DNA of 64,000 bases from Yersinia alsatica (GTDB lineage: Bacteria; Pseudomonadota; Gammaproteobacteria; Enterobacterales; Enterobacteriaceae): positions 241,225-305,224 of the forward strand of contig NZ_CABHWW010000023.1 of assembly GCF_902170305.1 (NCBI RefSeq), in the 5' to 3' direction. This document shows positions 52,918 to 61,859 of the stretch, piece by piece. Both the position numbers and the translations under genes were made by a program. Position 1 is the stretch's first letter; each line of letters starts with the position of its first letter. The notes under the pieces are model-generated. The model searched no databases, was not told the DNA's origin, and was given only the letters and a program-made list of their open reading frames with translations.

Positions 52918-54183
52918 ATGAGTCATAGTGCCACTAAAGAGAAAGCGCTAGAGAATATTAAGCCTAGCTATCGAATGCTAATTGGCGGGCAATGGGTAGA
53001 CAGCCGGTCTCGCCGGATGATCCCAACGGTTAGCCCTGCCACAGGAGAAACATTCTCACATTTGCAGATGGCCAGTAGCGAAGACGTGGATTTGGCTGTA
53101 AAGGCTGCTCGTGAGGCTTTTCCCCGTTGGAGCAGCACATCTCCGATGGAGCGTCAGCGCGCGTTGCTCTCGATAGCGGACTTGCTTGAGGCTCGAGCAC
53201 AAGAGTTTGCGTACTTAGAAACTCTGGATAACGGTAAGCCTTTGCGGGAATCCAGCCAAATCGATATCCCGCTGGCCGTTGATCATTTTCGTTATTTCGC
53301 GGGTGTTGTTCGCTCGCATAGCGACGAGGCAACGCAACTTGATAATCAGACTCTGAGTTTGGTGTTGAGTGAGCTTATAGGTGTCGTCGGGCAGATTATT
53401 CCGTGGAACTTTCCTCTGTTGATGGCGGCCTGGAAGTTGGCTCCGGCCCTAGCGGCTGGCAACACGGTTGTTATCAAACCATCAGAGATGACCTCGATTA
53501 CTTTGCTCACTTTGGGAGAGATTCTTAACGAAGTATTACCTCAAGGAACCGTCAACATTGTTACCGGCGACGGTCCTGAGGCTGGACAAGCGCTACTTGA
53601 TCACCCCGATGTCGACAAGTTGGCATTTACCGGATCGACAGCCGTTGGATATCGCGTAGCTAAAGCCGCGGCTGAAAAGCTAATACCGGCGACTCTAGAG
53701 CTGGGTGGAAAATCGGCCAACATTGTGTTCCCGATGCGAATATCGAGAAGGCTTTGGAAGGGATTATCATATCGATTTTCCTCAATTAGGGAAAAGTGTG
53801 TGAGTCCGGCGCTTGACTGTTTGTCCATCGGGCTATCTTTGACGAATTTATTGGTGTGCTTAAGGAGCGTTTTGAGGAGATAAAAGTTGGAGATCCTTGG
53901 ACCTTAACACTCAAATGGGAAGGCAGTTCAGCCAGCAACAGATGGAAAGGATCCTCGGCTATATCGATCTGGCGACTCAGGAAGGCGCAAGGATAATTAT
54001 TGCGGGAGCGACTGGTTGTTGCGAGTCTGGCCCGTAGTTGCTTTATCTCTCCGACGATTATTGTAGATGCCAGCAACAAAATCCAGTATTGGTCGGGAGG
54101 CTCACAAAATGGTGCTGGATAGTTACACCGAGAAGAAAAATATTATTATCAGCCTGAATGAGTCCGGTCTGGGGCTCTTTTAA
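52918..54183 (+). pseudogene. Degraded aldehyde dehydrogenase
   Basis: The frame reads as a normal NAD-dependent aldehyde dehydrogenase to LELGGKSANIVFP (residue about 272), including IPWNFPL and FTGSTAVG. At about 53733 the frame shifts; the family sequence continues in another frame (DANIEKALEGII), then hits TAG where Gln is expected before GKVCESGA (the catalytic Cys region) and TGA shortly after. Later pieces (SPTIIVDASNK, then SYTEKKNIIISL) are joined with about 130 residues missing between them. At least one frameshift, two stops and a deletion: clearly dead. Confidence 0.88.
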
Positions 54184-54239
54184 TGTAATGGAGCACTGTT
54201 TGCTCCGGTATGAAAACTTTATTTAAAGGAAATAGCGTT

Positions 54240-55406
54240 ATGAATGTAAACCCTCTTTTTGAGCCCTTTCGTCTGGGTTCGCTTGAACTGAAAAATCGTA
54301 TTGTTCTGCCGCCTCTCACGCGTTCAAGAAGCACTCAGCCAGGAAATATTCCGAACGATCTGATGGCTGACTACTATGCGCAGCGGGCTTCTGCTGGCTT
54401 CATGGTCACAGAAGGCACGCAGATAGAGCCCAGAGGTCAGGGGTACGCTTGGACGCCGGGTATTTTTACAGCGGCACAAATTGAGGGTTGGAAAAAAGTA
54501 ACCGGTGCTGTTCATCGTGAAGGCGGCAAAATCTTTTGTCAGCTGTGGCATGTAGGGCGAGTTTCTCATAATTCTCTTCAGCCGGACGGACAGGCTCCGG
54601 TAGCACCCTCAGCCATTCGTGCAGAAGGTGTGAAAGTGTTCGTAGAAACAGCACCAGGGGAGGGCGCACTGGCTGATCCGGATGAGCCCCGCGCACTTTC
54701 AACCGAGGAAATTCAAGAGCTTGTGAAGCTATATGCTCGCGCTGCTCGTAACGCCGTGGAAGCCGGCTTTGATGGCGTAGAAATCCACAGCGCGAATGGC
54801 TATCTGGTTAACCAGTTCATCTCAGAGCATACTAATCATCGGACGGATCAATACGGCGGAAGTTTGCGGAACCGCCTGCGCTTCCTGGAAGAGATTGTGG
54901 CCGCAATTTCAGAAGAAGTGGGGGCTGAGCGCTTGGGAGTGAGGTTTGCTCCCTTATTCGAGAGCACGGAAGAGGCACGTGTTTATCTGGGATTGGTTGA
55001 AACAGACCCTCACGAAACCTACCTAGAAGCGGCAAAATTGTTAGAGCGCATGGGTATTGCCTATATTTCTATCGCTGAAGCCGACTGGGACAATGCACCA
55101 GAATTGCCTGACAGCTTCTGCAGTGCGCTCCGAGGTGCTTTTAGTGGCGCTCTGATTTATGCAGGCCGATACACTCCGGAGAAAGCGCTTCGTATGCTTG
55201 ATGCTGGATACGGCGACTTGTTCGCTTTTGGGAAGCCGTTTATTGCAAACCCGGATTTACCGTATCGAATACGGCAAGGGCTGCCTTGGAACGAGGTTGA
55301 TCCCACAACAATGTACGGTGGAACTGACAAGGGATATGTCGACTACCCCACCTACGATTCGCAGGCTGCCTCGGCGCCCAGAATACCTGAGAAGGTGTCG
55401 GACTAA
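54240..55406 (+). CDS. nemA: NemA-like old yellow enzyme (ene-reductase)
   Basis: NemA is an FMN enzyme that reduces N-ethylmaleimide, quinones and nitro compounds. The 388-aa protein has the family's LFEPFRLGSLELKNRIVLPPLTR-type start, CQLWHVGRVSH (about residue 98), the substrate-site motif FDGVEIHSANGYL (about 181) with the His/Asn pair, and IYAGRYTPEKA. The ATG at 54240 follows AAAGGA. It belongs to the NemR set by type. Confidence 0.92.
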   Translation: MNVNPLFEPFRLGSLELKNRIVLPPLTRSRSTQPGNIPNDLMADYYAQRASAGFMVTEGTQIEPRGQGYAWTPGIFTAAQIEGWKKVTGAVHREGGKIFCQLWHVGRVSHNSLQPDGQAPVAPSAIRAEGVKVFVETAPGEGALADPDEPRALSTEEIQELVKLYARAARNAVEAGFDGVEIHSANGYLVNQFISEHTNHRTDQYGGSLRNRLRFLEEIVAAISEEVGAERLGVRFAPLFESTEEARVYLGLVETDPHETYLEAAKLLERMGIAYISIAEADWDNAPELPDSFCSALRGAFSGALIYAGRYTPEKALRMLDAGYGDLFAFGKPFIANPDLPYRIRQGLPWNEVDPTTMYGGTDKGYVDYPTYDSQAASAPRIPEKVSD

Positions 55407-55748
55407 ATTTATCATCGTTCTGGATATGCGGGACATGTTGATAACGTCGGCACGGGCCTGTCCAGTTTATGGTGGAAAGGTGTGGCATGTTGAAATACTG
55501 ATCCGAGAGAATTCATGAGGCGGACTAACGACCTTTTGAGGGGTTGTTACCCTTAAAGATTATAGTTATTTCAAAAAAATTATAGACGACTGGTCTATTC
55601 GAGGTTAAGCTGAAACTTGGCATGATAAGCAATTAGATTTCATGTTTTTATTTTCCCGGTCATCTAGATGACCGGTCTAGTAGTTTGCGGGTTATGAATA
55701 AACTCGAGATTTACAACCCAAACGCGCCCCACGCGAAAGGATTTAATT
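55407..55748. promoter_or_regulatory. Promoter region of the aldehyde dehydrogenase operon with two NemR operators
   Basis: Operator 4: TAGAC-GACTG-GTCTA at 55583-55597, perfect arms. Operator 5: TAGAT-GACCG-GTCTA at 55665-55679, one mismatch, overlapping a 16-bp palindrome GGTCATCTAGATGACC. GAAAGGA precedes the ATG at 55749. The part before 55570 shows nothing further. Confidence 0.7.
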
Positions 55749-57140
55749 ATGGCTTATGAAACACGAAACCCTTACACCGGCGAACTCTTGGAAGCGTACC
55801 CGGACGCGACCGATACTGAAGTTAATCAAGCTATTGAAAATGCTCATGCGGCATTTTTATTGTGGAAGGAAACTGAGTTTGCAGAACGTGCCTGTGTAAT
55901 GCACTCCGCCGCAACCATATTACGTCGTGACGTCGATTTTTTTGCCAAGTTGTTGACAGTTGAAATGGGCAAGCTTGTCTCCGAAGCTAAAGCCGAAATC
56001 GCCTTGTCAGCGGATATCTTTGACTATTATGCCAACAATGCAGAAGCCTTACTGGCGCCTGAAAAGCTGCCAGTAGCCAATCCCGATGAAGGTGATGCTG
56101 TTCTGTCCGCAGAGCCTTTGGGGGTCTTGTTGGCAATTGAGCCGTGGAACTTTCCGTTTTACCAAGTGGCTCGTATTGCAGCGCCACAATTGTCTGCTGG
56201 CAATACCATGTTGCTCAAGCATGCCTCGAATGTTCCGCAGGCAGCTGCAGCATTCGAAAAATTAATGTTGGAGGCGGGTTTGCCCCAAGGGGCGTTCAAA
56301 AACCTTTATGCGACACGTTCGCAAATCGAAACCATCATTAACGATCCACGTGTCCATGGCGTTGCGCTGACCGGATCGGAAGGTGCGGGCTCGATTGTTG
56401 CCTCACAGGCAGGCAAAGCACTGAAGAAATCCACGCTCGAACTTGGAGGCGCAGACGCGTTTGTGGTGTTGGCCGATGCGGAAATGGAGAAGACCATTAA
56501 TTGGGCGGTCTTTGGACGGCACTGGAATGGCGGTCAAGTCTGTGTCTCTTCTAAGCGCATGATCGTCGTTGATGACGTATATGACCAATTTTTTGAAGGT
56601 TACACCGCCGGCGTTGCGAAGCTTCGGGCAGGTGATCCGGCGGATCCTACCACGACGTTAGCGCCCCTGTCTTCCGAGGCTGCTGCAAACGAGATTAAAG
56701 ACAAGATACGCCAAGCAGTTTTTTACGGAGCTACGGCAACGGAAGTTGGGCCAAAGGTTCCCAGTTCGGGTGCTTTTGTACAACCGACCATTCTGACTAA
56801 TCTTTCAGAAGATAACCCGGCTCGATATTGGGAATTCTTCGGCCCAGTCTCGATGCTGTTTCGTGCGAAGGATGAGGTAGATGCAATACGCATTGCCAAT
56901 GATTCACCGTTCGGGCTTGGCGGGTCTGTATTTACTGCCGACCCAAAGCGTGGTGCTGATGTTGCGAAACAGATTTCTACTGGGATGGTCTTTGTAAATC
57001 ACCCGACCATGGCCAAGGCTGACTTACCTTTCGGTGGTATCGGGCGGTCGGGCTACGGTCGAGAACTGATCGGGCTCGGAATCAGGGAATTCGTCAACCA
57101 CAAGCTCATTTCGGTGGTTGATATTGATGCGCCATTCTAG
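55749..57140 (+). CDS. NAD(P)+ aldehyde dehydrogenase (succinate-semialdehyde type)
   Basis: It oxidises aldehydes to acids. The 463-aa protein shows IEPWNFPFYQV (about residue 132), ALTGSEGAG (about 208), the Glu motif TLELGGADAFVV (about 232) and the catalytic Cys in GGQVCVSSKRM (about 265), ending with the family C-terminus GRSGYGRELIGLGIREFVN. It is intact, unlike the pseudogene at 52918, and is the first gene of a likely operon (ALDH, Ohr, YqhD, CurA, DJ-1) behind two NemR operators. Confidence 0.9.
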   Translation: MAYETRNPYTGELLEAYPDATDTEVNQAIENAHAAFLLWKETEFAERACVMHSAATILRRDVDFFAKLLTVEMGKLVSEAKAEIALSADIFDYYANNAEALLAPEKLPVANPDEGDAVLSAEPLGVLLAIEPWNFPFYQVARIAAPQLSAGNTMLLKHASNVPQAAAAFEKLMLEAGLPQGAFKNLYATRSQIETIINDPRVHGVALTGSEGAGSIVASQAGKALKKSTLELGGADAFVVLADAEMEKTINWAVFGRHWNGGQVCVSSKRMIVVDDVYDQFFEGYTAGVAKLRAGDPADPTTTLAPLSSEAAANEIKDKIRQAVFYGATATEVGPKVPSSGAFVQPTILTNLSEDNPARYWEFFGPVSMLFRAKDEVDAIRIANDSPFGLGGSVFTADPKRGADVAKQISTGMVFVNHPTMAKADLPFGGIGRSGYGRELIGLGIREFVNHKLISVVDIDAPF

Positions 57141-57216
57141 ATGGTGAAGCACTAAACGATGCCCTCGAGGTATTTTGTTTTTAACCGTTCGATAGTCGAA
57201 AGAGGAGTGATAGATC

Positions 57217-57633
57217 ATGAAAATCTTCTACAAAACCGCGGCGACGGCAACGGGCGGACGCTCGGGAACTTCAACCCTGAACGACGGCAGCTTTTCGGTC
57301 CAAATGGTTCGACCCGATAGCGATGAAGATGGCGTAAACCCTGAACAACTGTTTGCACTTGGTTATGCGGCCTGTTTCGACAGCGCGATGGAGATCACCG
57401 CAAAACAGCTCAAACTGAATGCCAAGGGGGCAAAAACTTCAATCGAAGTGGGTATCGGCCAACGATCCGATGGCGGATACGGGCTTGACCTCGACATCAC
57501 TGCTCACTTGCCGGGCATGGCCCGCGAGGACGCACAACGCCTGGTCGAGGCGACACATCAGCTTTGCCCCTACTCCAATGCTACCCGCGGAAATATTAAT
57601 GTCCGCTTACATATTGAAACTGAAGGAAACTGA
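57217..57633 (+). CDS. ohr: Ohr-type organic hydroperoxide reductase
   Basis: Ohr reduces fatty-acid and other organic peroxides with lipoylated proteins. The 138-aa protein has the two reactive Cys in AACFDSAM (about residue 53) and HQLCPYSNATRGN (about 116), plus the Arg and Glu positions near the N-terminus. AGGAG precedes the ATG. The next gene starts 1 base after its stop, so they are co-translated. Confidence 0.9.
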   Translation: MKIFYKTAATATGGRSGTSTLNDGSFSVQMVRPDSDEDGVNPEQLFALGYAACFDSAMEITAKQLKLNAKGAKTSIEVGIGQRSDGGYGLDLDITAHLPGMAREDAQRLVEATHQLCPYSNATRGNINVRLHIETEGN

Positions 57634-57634
57634 T

Positions 57635-58792
57635 ATGAAAAATTTCAACTTTCACAACCCTACCAGAATTTTGTTTGGCAAAGGCAGTATTGCGGAGCTG
57701 AAAGATCAGGTTCCCGCTGATGCGAAAGTTTTGATTCTATATGGCGGTGGCAGTGCCGAACGTACGGGTGTGCTGGACCAAGTACGCGAAGCTCTTGCTG
57801 GCCGGGCAATCCTGGAGTTTGGAGGTATTGAACCTAACCCACGCTATGCTACAACGCTAAAAGCAGTTGAGATGATTCGCGAAAATGCCGTTACTTTCTT
57901 GCTTGCCGTTGGCGGCGGGTCGGTCATCGACGCCACCAAGTTTATTGCGGCGGCGGTAAAGTATGACGGTGACGCCTGGGACATTCTTACCTCACGTGGA
58001 TCAGTCATTACCCAAGCGGTGCCGTTTGGCTCTGTGTTGACGCTACCAGCTACGGGATCCGAGATGAACTCTGGCGGGGTGATTACCAACCCAGAAAAAG
58101 AGGCAAAACTGCCGTTTAGTAGCCTTTATTGCTACCCGGTTTTCTCGGTTCTGGATCCGGAGGTCACCTACACTCTGCCATCTCGCCAGATTGCCAATGG
58201 TGTGGTGGACGCCTTTGTTCATACGATCGAACAGTATCTTACCTATCCAGTGGCCGCGCGGGTTCAGGACGGCTTTGCCGAAGCCCTGCTGCGCACATTG
58301 ATTGAACTTGGCCCCAAGGCGCTTGAGACACCCGAAGATTATGACATTCGTGCCAATTTGATGTGGACTGCGACCATGGCTCTGAATGGGCTTATTGGTG
58401 CAGGTGTACCTCAAGACTGGGCCACTCATATGATTGGGCACGAAATTACTGCACTGAATGATACGGACCACGCCCGCACGCTGGCGGTTGTGCTGCCATC
58501 ATTGATCGATGATCAGCGCGAAGCTAAACGTGAAAAGCTTCTCCAGTATGCCAGCAATGTCTGGAATATCCGCGAAGGATCCGATGATGAACGAATTGAC
58601 GCGGTAATCGAAGCAACGCGCGGTTTCTTCGAGCAGATGGGTATCAAGACTCGGTTAGGCGACTATGACGTTGATGCTGACGGAATCAATCACATCGTTA
58701 GTGCCTTAAAGGAACACGGAATGACTGCACTTGGGGAACATAACGCTATCGGCCCCGATGAAGCTCGTCGCATTCTTGAAGCTGCTTTGTAG
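57635..58792 (+). CDS. yqhD: YqhD-like NADPH aldehyde reductase
   Basis: YqhD reduces short-chain aldehydes such as methylglyoxal, acrolein and malondialdehyde. The 385-aa iron-type alcohol dehydrogenase has NPTRILFGKGSI at the start, the nucleotide loop AVGGGSVIDATKF (about residues 93-105), and metal ligands in VVDAFVHTIEQYL (D, H) and ATHMIGHEITALNDTDHART (His residues). The long upstream frame overlaps ohr; the ATG at 57635 matches the family N-terminus. Confidence 0.93.
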   Translation: MKNFNFHNPTRILFGKGSIAELKDQVPADAKVLILYGGGSAERTGVLDQVREALAGRAILEFGGIEPNPRYATTLKAVEMIRENAVTFLLAVGGGSVIDATKFIAAAVKYDGDAWDILTSRGSVITQAVPFGSVLTLPATGSEMNSGGVITNPEKEAKLPFSSLYCYPVFSVLDPEVTYTLPSRQIANGVVDAFVHTIEQYLTYPVAARVQDGFAEALLRTLIELGPKALETPEDYDIRANLMWTATMALNGLIGAGVPQDWATHMIGHEITALNDTDHARTLAVVLPSLIDDQREAKREKLLQYASNVWNIREGSDDERIDAVIEATRGFFEQMGIKTRLGDYDVDADGINHIVSALKEHGMTALGEHNAIGPDEARRILEAAL

Positions 58793-58801
58793 GAGGAGTC
58801 G

Positions 58802-59842
58802 AACATGAAACAAACAGACACCGCAAACCGCAAGCTCGTGTTGGCGAAGCGCCCTACGGGCGAGCCGACTCTGGACACACTAAGGCTAGAAGAGGAGGCG
58901 ATTCCTTCTGTCGGTGACAATCAGATGCTTTTGCGTACCGAGTACTTGTCACTCGACCCGTATATGCGCGGCAGAATGAGTGATGCGCCTTCTTATGCTG
59001 CACCGGTTGAGGTCGGCGATGTCATGGTTGGCGGCACGGTTGCCAAAGTGGTTACTTCGAAGCTTGATGGCTTCGCGGAGGGCGACTGGGTGCTTAGCTT
59101 CAACGGCTGGCAGGATTACGCTCTTTCCGATGGTGAAGGGGTTACTAATCTTGGCGTTTCGCCAGAGCACCCATCCTGGGCACTTGGGATCTTAGGCATG
59201 CCTGGGTTTACCGCCTGGGCTGGCCTGACGCAGATCGGTGAGCCCAAACCCGGGGAGACAATTGTGGTGGCCGCGGCGACGGGTCCGGTCGGCGCAACCG
59301 TAGGCCAAATTGGCAAACTGCTGGGCTGCCGTGTTGTTGGCATCGCAGGCGGGCCGGAAAAATGCGCCTATGCGGTTGACGAGCTGGGTTTCGATGCATG
59401 CATCGACCACAAGGCACCAGACTTTGCGGATCAGCTTGCCAAGGCCAGTCCGGACGGCATCGATGTCTATTTCGAAAACGTGGGCGGCAAGGTTCTGGAT
59501 GCGGTGATCCCGCTTTTGAACCCGCATGCGCGTGTGCCGGTGTGTGGACTGGTCTCGCAATACAACGCCACCGAACTGCCCGGCGGGCCAGACCGAATGA
59601 ATTGGTTAATGGGGCAGATTCTTCGGAACAAGGTAAAGGTTCAAGGATTTATCATCTTTGACAGTTTCGGTCACCTATATCCGGAATTCGCCAAACAGAT
59701 GGGTGCTTGGGTGGAAAGTGGAAAAATCAAGTATCGCGAAGAGGTCATTGGTGGCTTGGAAAATGCCCCGGAAGCCTTCATCGGCCTTCTCAACGGCGAT
59801 AACTTTGGCAAGCGCGTGATCCGCGTTAGCACCACAAAATAG
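58802..59842 (+). CDS. curA: CurA-like NADPH-dependent enone/curcumin reductase
   Basis: CurA-type MDR enzymes reduce the double bond of enones and alkenals. The protein, about 346 aa, has SLDPYMRGRMSD (about residue 52), VAAATGPVGATVGQIGKLLG (about 155-174) and FENVGGKVLDAV. A GTC-adjacent start: the ATG at 58805 follows AGGAGGAGTC and is the functional start. It is higher in G+C than the tra genes, which suggests separate origin of this operon. Confidence 0.88.
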   Translation, partial: NMKQTDTANRKLVLAKRPTGEPTLDTLRLEEEAIPSVGDNQMLLRTEYLSLDPYMRGRMSDAPSYAAPVEVGDVMVGGTVAKVVTSKLDGFAEGDWVLSFNGWQDYALSDGEGVTNLGVSPEHPSWALGILGMPGFTAWAGLTQIGEPKPGETIVVAAATGPVGATVGQIGKLLGCRVVGIAGGPEKCAYAVDELGFDACIDHKAPDFADQLAKASPDGIDVYFENVGGKVLDAVIPLLNPHARVPVCGLVSQYNATELPGGPDRMNWLMGQILRNKVKVQGFIIFDSFGHLYPEFAKQMGAWVESGKIKYREEVIGGLENAPEAFIGLLNGDNFGKRVIRVSTTK

Positions 59843-59851
59843 GGGAATTAC

Positions 59852-60529
59852 ATGAAAATTCTGATGATACTCACGTCCCATGACGAACTTGGAGACACTG
59901 GTAAAAAAACAGGCTTCTGGCTGGAGGAATTTGCCGCGCCCTATTACGTCTTCAAGGACGCTGGGGCCGACATCACCCTGGCCACGCCCAAGGGTGGACA
60001 GCCTCCCATTGACCCGTCCAGCGATAGCCCGGACGCACAGACTGACGACACTCATCGTTTCAAGGGCGATGCCGAGACGCAAAAGCATCTTGCGACTACG
60101 CTGAAACTGTCTGACATAACAGAAGTCAGGTTCGATGCAATCTTCTATCCCGGTGGCCATGGCCCGTTGTGGGACCTGGCCGAAGATGCTGACAGCAAAC
60201 GCCTGATCGAAGCCTTTGCCGCCGCTGACTTGCCTGTTGGCGCCGTCTGCCACGCCCCCGCCGTATTCCGCCACACTCAAGGCACAGACGGCAAGCCCTT
60301 GGTCTCAGGGCGACGTGTGACAGGCTTCACCAACACAGAAGAAGAGGCTGTTGGCCTGACCAACGTTGTGCCCTTCCTGGTCGAGGATATGCTCAAAGCC
60401 AATGGTGGCAATTATGAGAAAGGCGCCGATTGGGCCAGCTTTGTGCTGCGGGACGGCAAACTCGTCACCGGTCAGAACCCTGCCTCATCCGCTGCCGCCG
60501 CGCACGAGATTCTGGCGTTGCTGAAATAA
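59852..60529 (+). CDS. DJ-1/PfpI-family protein (HchA/glyoxalase III-like)
   Basis: Proteins of this family convert glyoxals to acids or repair glycated molecules. The 225-aa protein has the nucleophile elbow GAVCHAPAVF (Cys at about residue 132), DAIFYPGGHGPLWDL with the His region and Asp, and an E near KTGFWLEEFAAPYY (about 20-33), as in class I amidotransferase-like DJ-1 proteins. It closes the detoxification operon; a strong hairpin follows. Confidence 0.88.
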   Translation: MKILMILTSHDELGDTGKKTGFWLEEFAAPYYVFKDAGADITLATPKGGQPPIDPSSDSPDAQTDDTHRFKGDAETQKHLATTLKLSDITEVRFDAIFYPGGHGPLWDLAEDADSKRLIEAFAAADLPVGAVCHAPAVFRHTQGTDGKPLVSGRRVTGFTNTEEEAVGLTNVVPFLVEDMLKANGGNYEKGADWASFVLRDGKLVTGQNPASSAAAAHEILALLK

Positions 60530-60569
60530 CGGAAAACGACGACCGAATTGATCCAGCGCCACTATGAAG

Positions 60570-60606
60570 CCTCCTTCTATTCCGAATAGGTCGGGATAGA
60601 AGGAGG
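60570..60606 (+). terminator. Strong hairpin after the detoxification operon
   Basis: CCTCCTTCTAT 60570-60580 pairs perfectly with ATAGAAGGAGG 60596-60606, with an inner CCGA/TCGG. No T run follows on the plus strand, so it may act as a bidirectional terminator or RNA-stability stem. Confidence 0.65.
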
Positions 60607-60642
60607 GGGACTTCGTACATCGTTCAGTCAGGGAGAAAACGC

Positions 60643-60690
60643 ATGAGAATAATCAATCCAAGGGAAGGTGCGAATAAGTCCGAGATGTGA
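60643..60690 (+). pseudogene. Start of a gene cut by the IS5-family element
   Basis: ATG at 60643 after GGGAGAAAACGC reads six codons (MRIINP) and then enters the left inverted repeat at 60663, ending at a TGA inside the element. The ribosome site makes it likely that a further gene of the island began here. Its rest is not found to the right of the element, where a different gene resumes. Confidence 0.45.
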
Positions 60691-61859
60691 GATCATCGTG
60701 TTGTAACCTGAACCCAGAATGAGTAACCGGATGAGCCAGCAACTGACTTTTGCCGACAGTGAGTTTTCCAGTAAACGCCGCCAGACCCGCAAAGAAGTTT
60801 TCCTTGGCAGAATGGATGACTTGCTTCCCTGGGACAAATTACTTGGCGTTATCGAGCCTGTGTATCCCAAGGCCGGTAATGGTCGCAGGCCCTATCCGCT
60901 GGAAACCATGCTGCGTATTCACTGCATGCAGCAATGGTACAACCTGAGCGATGAGGCCATGGAAGATGCCCTCTATGAAATCGCCTCCATGCGCCAATTT
61001 GCTCGCCTGTCACTGGATAAAGCCATTCCAGACCGCACTACCATCATGAATTTCCGGCATTTGCTGGAGCAGCATGAACTGGCCCGCAAAATCTTCAGTA
61101 CCGTTAATCACTGGCTAGCAGAGTGTGGCGTTCTAATGACCCAGGGCACCTTGGTGGATGCCACCATCATTCAAGCCCCCAGCTCTACCAAAAACAAACA
61201 CAACAGCCGTGATGAAGACATGCACCAGACCAAGAAAGGTAACCAGTGGTACTTCGGCATGAAAGCGCACATTGGCGTGGACGCCAAAAGTGGCCTGACC
61301 CACAGTCTGGTGACCACGGCGGCTAACGAGCACGACCTCAATCAGGTTGGCAAGTTACTGCATGGCGATGAAGAATTTATCTCAGCCGATGCTGGTTATC
61401 AGGGGGCCGAAAAGCGCGATGAGCTCAGCGATGTCAGCGCAGACTGGCTTATCGCCAAGCGTCCCGGCAAAGTGAATGCATTGAAGCAACACCCGCGCAA
61501 GAACAAGCTGGCCATCCGTTACGAATACCTGAAAGCGAGTATCCGAGCGAAGGTTGAGCATCCATTTCGGATAGTAAAATGTCAGTTTGGTTTCGTCAAA
61601 GCCAGGTACAAGGGGCTGGCTAAAAATGACAGTCAACTGGCGATGTTATTCACCCTGGCGAACCTGGTTCGAGTTGACCAATTGATACGGGCACAGGCGA
61701 GATCTACCTGAAATGAGGAAATTGGCCTGAAACAGGGCCAAAATCAGCCACGAAGAGACGATTTTGGGCTTAAAATTGGAAAATTGAGCCACAGGACGTC
61801 GATAAAGGACGGTTTGGGGCGTCATATCGGGAGCTGCGGACCACTTAATCGCAGCTTCC
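60663..61859 (+). mobile_element. IS5-family insertion sequence
   Basis: About 1197 bp. Left repeat GGAAGGTGCGAATAAGTCC at 60663; right end, on the minus strand, GGAAGCTGCGATTAAG, ending at 61859 (14 of 16 bases match). Size and ends are those of E. coli IS5. The transposase is intact. Flanks CAAG and CTGA do not match, and the genes on the two sides are unrelated fragments, so a deletion or rearrangement followed insertion. Confidence 0.85.
60719..61711 (+). CDS. IS5-family transposase
   Basis: A 330-aa DDE transposase closely like that of E. coli IS5: [20 protein letters not shown] at the start, [20 protein letters not shown], the first Asp in [13 protein letters not shown] (about residue 142), second in [14 protein letters not shown] (about 222), and the Glu region in [20 protein letters not shown] (about 280). 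No stop or shift; it could still move this element and possibly the short element at 35698 that has the same ends. Confidence 0.94.
   Translation: MSNRMSQQLTFADSEFSSKRRQTRKEVFLGRMDDLLPWDKLLGVIEPVYPKAGNGRRPYPLETMLRIHCMQQWYNLSDEAMEDALYEIASMRQFARLSLDKAIPDRTTIMNFRHLLEQHELARKIFSTVNHWLAECGVLMTQGTLVDATIIQAPSSTKNKHNSRDEDMHQTKKGNQWYFGMKAHIGVDAKSGLTHSLVTTAANEHDLNQVGKLLHGDEEFISADAGYQGAEKRDELSDVSADWLIAKRPGKVNALKQHPRKNKLAIRYEYLKASIRAKVEHPFRIVKCQFGFVKARYKGLAKNDSQLAMLFTLANLVRVDQLIRAQARST

Noticed and set aside
59675..60280. Long minus-strand frame of about 200 codons opposite the DJ-1 gene
   Set aside because: It is a shadow of two well-supported plus-strand genes in high-GC codon usage and has no ribosome site or family features.
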